This document shows positions 1 through 5,408 of a stretch of 9,159 nucleotides of DNA, piece after piece. Position numbers and translations under genes: made by a program. Source of the DNA: Candidatus Zixiibacteriota bacterium (GTDB lineage: Bacteria > Zixibacteria > MSB-5A5 > GN15 > FEB-12). Positions within the stretch are counted from its first letter, which is position 1; each line of letters begins with the position of its first letter. Under the pieces are notes generated by a model that saw only the letters and a program-made list of their open reading frames with translations, made no database searches and was not told where the DNA came from. The stretch is from the NCBI GenBank assembly GCA_030642845.1, contig DAOWMZ010000044.1:1-9159 (forward strand), read 5' to 3'.

Positions 1-20
1 AAAATCTTATGTCTTGTTAA

Positions 21-1826
21 TTAGAGTTCTGCTTTCTTCTGACCTCGTTTGATCAGGTTGGAATATTCATTGGAACTTAAAATCTCAATAGCTTTCTGGA
101 CACCAGGATCAACTTTTAAAACGATCTCTTCATAAACTCCCCGTTCTCCGGCGATAGCAGAAACGATATCCCGCTTGATCGTTTTTCCGATATAATCTTT
201 GGAGAGGTCAAAATCTTTTTCTTTTTCTTCTGCGGCAACAACTCTCAAGCTGTCTAACATGCCGGCAAAGAGATCCTGTTTTTCTTCTTTATTGATTGTC
301 TCTTCAAGATTTTCAATCGATGCTTCCAGTGCTGAAGTATAGTGGAAATCTTTTTCCTTAATGAAGGTTTTGAATTGATCAATAATCTCATCATTTACTT
401 CAACAGTTGGTTTTACATCAGGATGTTTTGCTACATAATCAACTGCAAAATTAAAGAACATCGAATTACGATAGAGATTAATTTCTATAGGTCTCCATGT
501 TTCGGCTGGTATTTCAATATCCGGAACAATACCACCGCCGCCATAAACTATCCTGCCGCCATTGGTATAGAAAATTTCTTTTTCTTCGGCAACTTCCATA
601 CTATCGACTTCTTCAACTATTGAAGCAGATTCCGGATGATGCTTTTCCTGTTTGTCCGGTTTCTGGATGCATCGTCCTGAGGGGACATAATATTTGGCAG
701 TTGTAAGTTTAAGGTTCATGGAGCCGTCAGCAGAGATTGGGAAGACCTGTTGAACCAAGCCTTTGCCGTAAGTTGTGCTTCCGAGAATCAATCCCCGATC
801 CCAGTCCTGAATCGCTCCTGCGACAATCTCCGAAGCCGAGGCTGTCCCTTCATCGACAAGTACAATTATAGGTTTGTCCGGGAAAAGAGGAGGACGCTGT
901 GATTGGAAATGACGCTCACTGTTTTGAAATCTACCTCTGGTGTAAACAATTTCATTACCTTGTTGTAAAAACAATTCCGAGGTTTCAATCGCCTGATCCA
1001 GAAGACCGCCGCCGTTGTTGCGCAGATCGAAAATTAGAGCTGATACATTCTGTTCGTTTAGAGCACTGATTGCATCTCTTAATTCGTGGCTGGTCTCTTC
1101 AGCAAAACGAGAAAGACGAACATATCCGACATCAGTTCCATATACCTTACCGTAGTAATTGACCGATTTTAATTCTATAATTGCTCTTTCAATTTCAAAT
1201 TCAATTGGGTTGTCAATACCGGTACGTTTAATCGACATCTTAATTGAAGTGCCTGCTTTACCGCGCATCAGTTTAGATGCTTCAGAGGCAGTCATCCCTT
1301 CGGTAGAGATTCCTTCAATATCCCAAACAATATCACCGGCTCTTAATCCCTGGCGATAGGCAGGAGTTCCTTCGATAGGGCTGATTATCCTGATTCGTTC
1401 TTCGCGGGAATCAATCTGCATTCCGAGCCCTTCATATTTGCCATGAGTCGATTCCATCAGAGCATCGTATGATTTCTTCTCTAACAGATTAGAATAACGA
1501 TCCAGATCTGAGAGCATACCTTTAATACCCGATTTGATAATCTCTTCAGTATCGACTTCTTCCATATATTTATTTCTAATTTCAAAAGCAGTCTGGGTTA
1601 GTTTTTTGACATCCCTGAGAAATGTTTCTCTTTTTTCCCTGGGAGAAACCTCGTTGATTGGGGAGTCGCTTTTTTCTTCGAGATCGATATGGAAAGTATC
1701 AGCAATAAAAATAGGTTCATTTGCGAAAGCCTCATCTCCCTGATAAGCTTCACCGGAACCTGCAAACCAGATAAGAGCTATTGCAAAAACTGTCAAGCTA
1801 AACAATTGTACACTATAACGGACCAT
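21..1826 (-). CDS. S41 family C-terminal processing peptidase (CtpA/Prc type), exported
   Basis: Serine protease of the carboxyl-terminal processing family, expected to cleave C-terminal segments of envelope proteins in the periplasm. I start it at the ATG at 1826 (601 aa). A longer frame begins with a TTG at 1838, but that TTG sits inside the Shine-Dalgarno (GGAGG, 1836-1832, 5 nt from the ATG). Numbered from the ATG: residues 1-27 form a signal peptide (hydrophobic core, then GSGEA); about 130-201 is a PDZ domain with the EGLGMQI entry and GLRAGD loop; the S41 core follows, with FDLRNNGGG, nucleophile Ser330 in GTASASEIVAGA, Lys355 in YGKG and Gln359. The 25-residue Ser-Lys spacing is that of the family. 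The YVPSGRCIQ and RIVYGGGGIVPD segments are typical of FCB-group S41 enzymes. The C-terminal 150 residues are charged and helical, of unknown role. It is divergent from the membrane-protein operon. Substrate unknown. Confidence 0.95.
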   Translation of the reverse strand: MVRYSVQLFSLTVFAIALIWFAGSGEAYQGDEAFANEPIFIADTFHIDLEEKSDSPINEVSPREKRETFLRDVKKLTQTAFEIRNKYMEEVDTEEIIKSGIKGMLSDLDRYSNLLEKKSYDALMESTHGKYEGLGMQIDSREERIRIISPIEGTPAYRQGLRAGDIVWDIEGISTEGMTASEASKLMRGKAGTSIKMSIKRTGIDNPIEFEIERAIIELKSVNYYGKVYGTDVGYVRLSRFAEETSHELRDAISALNEQNVSALIFDLRNNGGGLLDQAIETSELFLQQGNEIVYTRGRFQNSERHFQSQRPPLFPDKPIIVLVDEGTASASEIVAGAIQDWDRGLILGSTTYGKGLVQQVFPISADGSMNLKLTTAKYYVPSGRCIQKPDKQEKHHPESASIVEEVDSMEVAEEKEIFYTNGGRIVYGGGGIVPDIEIPAETWRPIEINLYRNSMFFNFAVDYVAKHPDVKPTVEVNDEIIDQFKTFIKEKDFHYTSALEASIENLEETINKEEKQDLFAGMLDSLRVVAAEEKEKDFDLSKDYIGKTIKRDIVSAIAGERGVYEEIVLKVDPGVQKAIEILSSNEYSNLIKRGQKKAEL

Positions 1827-1862
1827 TAAGGCCTCCAATACATATCATGTTAATCTGTTTAC

Positions 1863-1890
1863 AATCTATTCACAAATCGCCAAATGTCAA
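1863..1890 (-). promoter_or_regulatory. Sigma70-like promoter of the S41 protease gene
   Basis: On the minus strand a perfect -35 TTGACA (1890-1885) is followed after 16 nt by TAGATT (1868-1863, 4 of 6 to the -10 consensus). Transcription would begin near 1856, giving a leader of about 30 nt before the ATG at 1826. Seen in sequence; activity is inferred. Confidence 0.6.
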
Positions 1891-2061
1891 GTTTAGCAAT
1901 GGGATGATCGTGAATCTATCCTTATGTATATTATACGGTTATATCTCAGTATCGTTTCGGGAGAACATCATTTATTCTCATGAAACCCAACTAACTGCTT
2001 GTTATTTCTAAAGTTACTCCTTTTATTAGAAACTGACAGATCATAAATATCTGGCTGTATT

Positions 2062-2082
2062 AATAAGAGTATTAGTCTTATT
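2062..2082. repeat. 7-bp perfect inverted repeat, possible operator
   Basis: AATAAGA (2062-2068) and TCTTATT (2076-2082) are perfect reverse complements separated by 7 nt. It lies about 85 bp upstream of the start of the membrane-protein gene. There is no T-tract and the stem is AT-rich, so a protein-binding site is more likely than a terminator. Chance occurrence in AT-rich DNA cannot be excluded. Confidence 0.3.
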
Positions 2083-2166
2083 TCCATAAGCTGTTAGAAA
2101 TTATCGGTTTGTGAGGTATTAATCGGAACAGGTAGAGAAAGAATGTAATATTTCTGAACATAACTT

Positions 2167-2955
2167 ATGAAAACAAAACTACTTAAAAGCCAGAATTCCA
2201 AAGTCCTTATCTTTTTTATGCATCTATTAGTACCCGGTTTGGGGCACATATATGTCAAAGAATACCTTTTCGGCATCTTCATATTCTTAATAACACTTAC
2301 GGCTTCGGTTCTGTTCACAATTTCTTTGTTTATCTCGATTCCATTATTGGGTCGGATTCTGATATATGGTTTGCCGTTGTTATTTTATTTATTTTCATTT
2401 TTTGATCTTTATAAAACAATCAAAACAAATACCAAAAAGAAGGTACCCTCACCTAAAAAATTTATAATATTTTTTGTTATTGGTTTTGTTTTTCAAATAT
2501 TCTGGCCATTGGCTCCCGCCAATTTTGGAATTAGAAACTGTCCGGATCTGTTTATTCAGAAAGACAACAGCCTGGAGCCATTTTTTTGGAAAGACGATCT
2601 TCTAAAAGCGAGCCGATTGGAATATTTTTTGGATATCTGGTTTATAGAGCAACCGGTTCTGCATTCTTTGCCGGATCGTTTTGAGATTGTTAAATTTAAA
2701 ACAGAAGATCAAAAGGAAATTTGCGGTTTTGTCCTTGGTTTACCGAGTGAAAATGTAGAGATGGTGGAAGGGGTGCTTGTTGTCAATAACAGTCCTGTTT
2801 TTATACTAAATTCATTAAACCTTTATGGGGACAGTCCATTAATTTCAGTGGAGTCTTACTCTATCCTGGTTGTGACTGTTCATTTGGGATATATTGATAA
2901 GACTTATGAAGTCCCATTAAGCCAATTGGTAGGAAAAGTGGAGAAGCTGTTTTGA
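2167..2955 (+). CDS. Membrane protein resembling signal peptidase I (S26) without its catalytic residues
   Basis: 262 aa. The N-terminal half is hydrophobic, with segments at about 13-30, 33-57, 58-79 and 98-117. The first carries the LVPGLGHIYV pattern used by TM2-like and some signal-peptidase N-termini. The C-terminal half reads as a degenerate signal peptidase I fold. FVFQIF (107-112) matches the segment just before the catalytic Ser box; EIVKFK (173-178) matches the GDIVVFK strand; FVLGLPSENVEMVEGVLVVN (188-207) matches the RVIGLPGD...I.DGVLYING block; VPLSQLVGKV (249-258) matches the terminal VP..NIVGKV. In that register the catalytic Ser becomes Ala118 and the catalytic Lys becomes Gly187, and the GDN box before the C-terminus is not recognisable. 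I infer an inactive, membrane-anchored homologue with its C-terminal domain on the outer face. Family assignment is by eye. It overlaps the next gene by 4 nt. There is no clear ribosome-binding site at its ATG. Its true role is unknown. Confidence 0.65.
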   Translation: MKTKLLKSQNSKVLIFFMHLLVPGLGHIYVKEYLFGIFIFLITLTASVLFTISLFISIPLLGRILIYGLPLLFYLFSFFDLYKTIKTNTKKKVPSPKKFIIFFVIGFVFQIFWPLAPANFGIRNCPDLFIQKDNSLEPFFWKDDLLKASRLEYFLDIWFIEQPVLHSLPDRFEIVKFKTEDQKEICGFVLGLPSENVEMVEGVLVVNNSPVFILNSLNLYGDSPLISVESYSILVVTVHLGYIDKTYEVPLSQLVGKVEKLF

Positions 2956-3599
2956 GCAGAATTAAGAACATTATCTTTGATTTGGACGGAACATTGATTG
3001 ATTCTTCAGACGGAGTGGTAGAAGCGGTAAATTATTCTTTGGTTAAAATGGGAGAACCCGAGCAGCCGCCAGAAATAATTAAACCCTTTATCGGATTTCC
3101 TCTATATACAATGTATCCCCATTTTACTGATGTTCCTTTAAAGGAATTGTACAAACACTTTCAGGTTAAAGCGGCAGAGACAGTTATATCTTCAACTGTC
3201 GTTTTACCAAATGTCGAAGAAACTCTTGAGCAGCTAAAAGCTAATGGATATAATTTCGGGATTGCATCGACTAAAATAAGACCGCATATCGAAGGCATAA
3301 TAAAGAAATTTCAGTGGGAGAATATTTTTAAGGTTTATTCCGGTGGTAATGAAGTTGAAAATGTAAAGCCGGACCCATCGATTTTTATAATGACTCTGGA
3401 GCGTATGAATGCTGATCCAAAAGATTCAATAATAGTTGGGGATACTATTAATGATGTATTAGCAGCCAAAGCAGTCCCGATGAGGGTGGTTGCGGTAGAA
3501 TCTCCATATGGAAAAAGCAATGATCTGCAAAATACTAAACCTGATTATTATATAGATACCATTTCCAAATTACCTGATTTACTAAGTGAGATTAAATAG
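2952..3599 (+). CDS. HAD-superfamily hydrolase, phosphoglycolate phosphatase-like
   Basis: 215 aa soluble cytoplasmic phosphatase of the haloacid dehalogenase superfamily. All four motifs are present: nucleophile Asp10 and acid/base Asp12 in FDLDGT, Ser106 in GIASTK, Lys139 in VKPDP, and Mg-binding Asp164 and Asp168 in VGDTINDV. A helical C1 cap lies at about 16-83, as in Gph/PpaX-type enzymes acting on small phosphomonoesters; the substrate cannot be told from sequence. The start is a TTG at 2952 whose TTGA overlaps the TGA stop of the upstream membrane gene. A GGAGAA at 2940-2945 sits 6 nt before it, so the two are probably translationally coupled. The DLDGT box begins only 10 residues in, which fits this start. 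The next gene begins 9 nt after the stop. Confidence 0.9.
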   Translation: MSRIKNIIFDLDGTLIDSSDGVVEAVNYSLVKMGEPEQPPEIIKPFIGFPLYTMYPHFTDVPLKELYKHFQVKAAETVISSTVVLPNVEETLEQLKANGYNFGIASTKIRPHIEGIIKKFQWENIFKVYSGGNEVENVKPDPSIFIMTLERMNADPKDSIIVGDTINDVLAAKAVPMRVVAVESPYGKSNDLQNTKPDYYIDTISKLPDLLSEIK

Positions 3600-3608
3600 A
3601 AGGAAATT

Positions 3609-4118
3609 ATGTCAAAAGTTTATATTCATTCATTCGATACAAATATCGGAAAGATAAATACAGCTGCTACGGATAAGGGTTTAGCCCTTCTAACTCTTCC
3701 TGCTGAATCCAAAAGTTACTTTAATAAAAAGCTAAAAGAGATATTCCCCGATTATGAAATTCTTGATGGTGGAAAAATAAACAAGCAGACTGAAAAAGAA
3801 ATTAAAGCATACTTATCAGGTAAACTCAAGAAATTCAGAGTCAAACTTGATCCAATGGGGACACCATTTCAGACAAAAGTACTTAAAGAAGTTGCTCGGA
3901 TTCCATACGGAAAAACAAAAACATACGGACAGATTGCAAAGTTAATAAATAATCCCGGGGCATTTAGAGCAGTCGGGACAGCTAATGCTCAAAATAGAAT
4001 ACCAATAATAATTCCCTGTCATCGGGTCGTTGCCTTAAATGGATTGGGTGGCTATGGCGGCGGTTTGACTCTGAAAAAGAAACTTTTGAATCTGGAAATG
4101 AACCTTGAGAAATTATAA
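3609..4118 (+). CDS. ogt: Methylated-DNA-[protein]-cysteine S-methyltransferase (Ogt/MGMT)
   Basis: 169 aa DNA repair protein that transfers alkyl groups from O6-alkylguanine (and O4-alkylthymine) to its own cysteine in a single-use reaction. Acceptor Cys137 lies in IIIPCHRV (residues 133-140). Also present are IPYGKTKTYGQIA (98-110, with the conserved Tyr106), the arginine finger Arg120 in RAVGTAN, the hinge Asn129, and Glu163 in the LLNLE tail that completes the Cys-His-Glu network. The N-terminal ~80 residues are the usual small, poorly conserved alpha/beta domain. There is no Ada-type zinc or AraC domain, so this is the stand-alone constitutive type. A strong Shine-Dalgarno AGAAGGA (3598-3604) overlaps the stop of the HAD gene, showing a shared transcript. 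Confidence 0.95.
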   Translation: MSKVYIHSFDTNIGKINTAATDKGLALLTLPAESKSYFNKKLKEIFPDYEILDGGKINKQTEKEIKAYLSGKLKKFRVKLDPMGTPFQTKVLKEVARIPYGKTKTYGQIAKLINNPGAFRAVGTANAQNRIPIIIPCHRVVALNGLGGYGGGLTLKKKLLNLEMNLEKL

Positions 4119-4193
4119 CCGTAAATAATATTTAATGGTTTTAAACAAAAATGATGACGACAGAATTTAACATTATTTGGGAGATTTAACAGG

Positions 4194-5291
4194 ATGGATA
4201 ACAGAATTGAAAAACTGGCGCAACTACTCGTTCATTATTCGATTAGATTGAAAAAAGGGGAGATGCTCAGAATTCAGGGTGAGGTTTGTTCCCTGCCATT
4301 GATTAAGGCCATTTACAAAGAAGCTACATTAGTGGGCGGGAATCCTTATACCAAAATTTTAATTCCGGATAATGAAGAGACTTTTTTGAAATATGCCAAA
4401 GACGATCAGTTAAAATTTATATCGCCTATGGAAAAGTTCGAAGTAAATAAAATGGAGACTTTTATCACCGTCTGGGGTAGTGAAAACACACGTTATCTTT
4501 CCGGAATAGATCCCAAACGCCAGGCTTTGGCACGAGGTTCACGGGCAAGTTTGATAAAAAAGATGTTCAAACGTATGGGAGATAATTCGCTCAGATGGTG
4601 CGGAACACTTTTCCCAACCAATGCTGATGCCCAGGAAGCGGAAATGTCTTTAGCCGATTGGACTGATTTTGTATATAAGGCTGGTCATCTTGATGCTGCT
4701 GATCCCTCAAAACACTGGAAAAAAGTTTCCAAAGAACAGAGCCGCCTGGTTAAAATTCTTAACCGGATTGATCGTCTTCATTTCCAGTCTGAAGGGACTG
4801 ATTTAAAAATGAGGGTCAAAGGGCGTAAGTGGATTGATTGTTCCGGGCGTGTTAATTTCCCTGATGGCGAGATTTTTACCGGACCTATCGAAGATACGGT
4901 TGAAGGACATATTAAATTCAGTTACCCTGCAGTTTATATGGGACGGGTTGTTGAGAATGTAACCCTGGAATTTAAAAAGGGAAAAGTAGTTAAGGAATCT
5001 GCCGGTAAAAACCAGGAATTCCTTACCAGTATGCTGGACATGGATAAAGGTGCGCGATTTGTCGGTGAGATTGCAATTGGAACGAACTATGATATTAAAC
5101 ACTTTTCAAAGAACATCCTTTTCGATGAAAAAATCGGAGGAACCTGCCATCTTGCAGTAGGAAAATCAATTGATGAATCCGGTGGTAAAAATAAAAGTGC
5201 TCTTCACTGGGACATGATTTGTAATATGAAAAAGGGAACTATAACTGCTGATGGTAAAGTAGTCTACCGTAACGGGAAGTTTGTTATTTAA
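4194..5291 (+). CDS. M29 family metallo-aminopeptidase (thermophilic AmpT/AmpS type)
   Basis: 365 aa, the normal length for peptidase family M29, cytoplasmic enzymes that remove N-terminal residues from peptides using two divalent metal ions. There is no signal peptide. The metal ligands are recognisable: Glu226 in FPDGEIFTGP, Glu292 in FVGEIAIGTN (66 residues later, as in the Thermus enzyme), His319 in GTCHLAVG, and His338 and Asp340 in ALHWDM. The Tyr that usually follows the first His by seven residues appears to be Ile326. Residues 1-200 form the alpha/beta N-terminal domain. GGGAG (4179-4183 region, read as GGGAG/GGAG) lies about 10 nt before the ATG. It follows ogt by 75 nt and may be read from the same transcript. 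No T-tract terminator follows; instead the nested palindrome at 5329-5390 separates it from the convergent subtilase gene. Confidence 0.92.
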   Translation: MDNRIEKLAQLLVHYSIRLKKGEMLRIQGEVCSLPLIKAIYKEATLVGGNPYTKILIPDNEETFLKYAKDDQLKFISPMEKFEVNKMETFITVWGSENTRYLSGIDPKRQALARGSRASLIKKMFKRMGDNSLRWCGTLFPTNADAQEAEMSLADWTDFVYKAGHLDAADPSKHWKKVSKEQSRLVKILNRIDRLHFQSEGTDLKMRVKGRKWIDCSGRVNFPDGEIFTGPIEDTVEGHIKFSYPAVYMGRVVENVTLEFKKGKVVKESAGKNQEFLTSMLDMDKGARFVGEIAIGTNYDIKHFSKNILFDEKIGGTCHLAVGKSIDESGGKNKSALHWDMICNMKKGTITADGKVVYRNGKFVI

Positions 5292-5328
5292 GTTATTGCT
5301 GAATAATTTGTTTAACCAGAGGCTGATT

Positions 5329-5390
5329 CGCGTAGAGGGCGGCCTTGTGTCGCCCGTTTACAGGTGGGAGACAAGCCCCCACTCTACGCG
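5329..5390. repeat. Nested palindromic element (cruciform-forming) between convergent genes
   Basis: A 62-bp imperfect palindrome. The outer arms are perfect 9-bp reverse complements, CGCGTAGAG (5329-5337) and CTCTACGCG (5382-5390). Each half folds again: GGGCG/CGCCC (5337-5341 with 5351-5355) and GTGGG/CCCAC (5364-5368 with 5378-5382), each with a 9-nt loop. The two loops (GCCTTGTGT and AGACAAGCC) are reverse complements at 7 of 9 positions. The stem sequences differ between halves but pairing is kept. It is far more GC-rich than its flanks and has no coding potential. It lies 38 bp after the aminopeptidase stop and 18 bp from the subtilase stop. It is probably a dispersed palindromic repeat unit of the REP/MITE kind that may also stop or protect both transcripts; copy number cannot be judged from one window. 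Confidence 0.75.
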
Positions 5391-5408
5391 AGGATTAATT
5401 TCTAAAAT

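Larger units (their letters stand above)
1839..2166. other. Divergent intergenic region between S41 protease and membrane-protein operon
   Basis: This AT-rich stretch holds the protease promoter near its left end. A perfect 7-bp inverted repeat lies at 2062-2082 (AATAAGA, 7-nt spacer, TCTTATT). I see no convincing gene. For the plus-strand gene at 2167 I could not pick a convincing promoter, and there is no clear Shine-Dalgarno before its ATG. Confidence 0.5.

Noticed and set aside
342..706. Two plus-strand frames inside the S41 protease gene
   Set aside because: They are antisense shadows of a strongly conserved coding region and show no domain or start signal.
2094..2318. 74-codon minus-strand open frame
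   Set aside because: It overlaps the first 50 codons of the membrane-protein gene, has no recognisable domain, and the plus-strand frame has clear membrane and S26-like patterns.
2827..2862. GDSPLISVESY (221-231) as the signal peptidase GDNRxNSxDSR box
   Set aside because: Letter spacing fits, but the distance to the terminal VPLSQLVGKV is about a dozen residues too long; aligning back from the C-terminus leaves the box unrecognisable.
4803..5102. 99-codon minus-strand frame inside the aminopeptidase gene
   Set aside because: Antisense shadow across the metal-binding region of a confident M29 gene.
5329..5390. CRISPR repeat, IS end or simple intrinsic terminator
   Set aside because: There are no repeated spacer units, no transposase or target duplication in the window, and no T-tract on either side.
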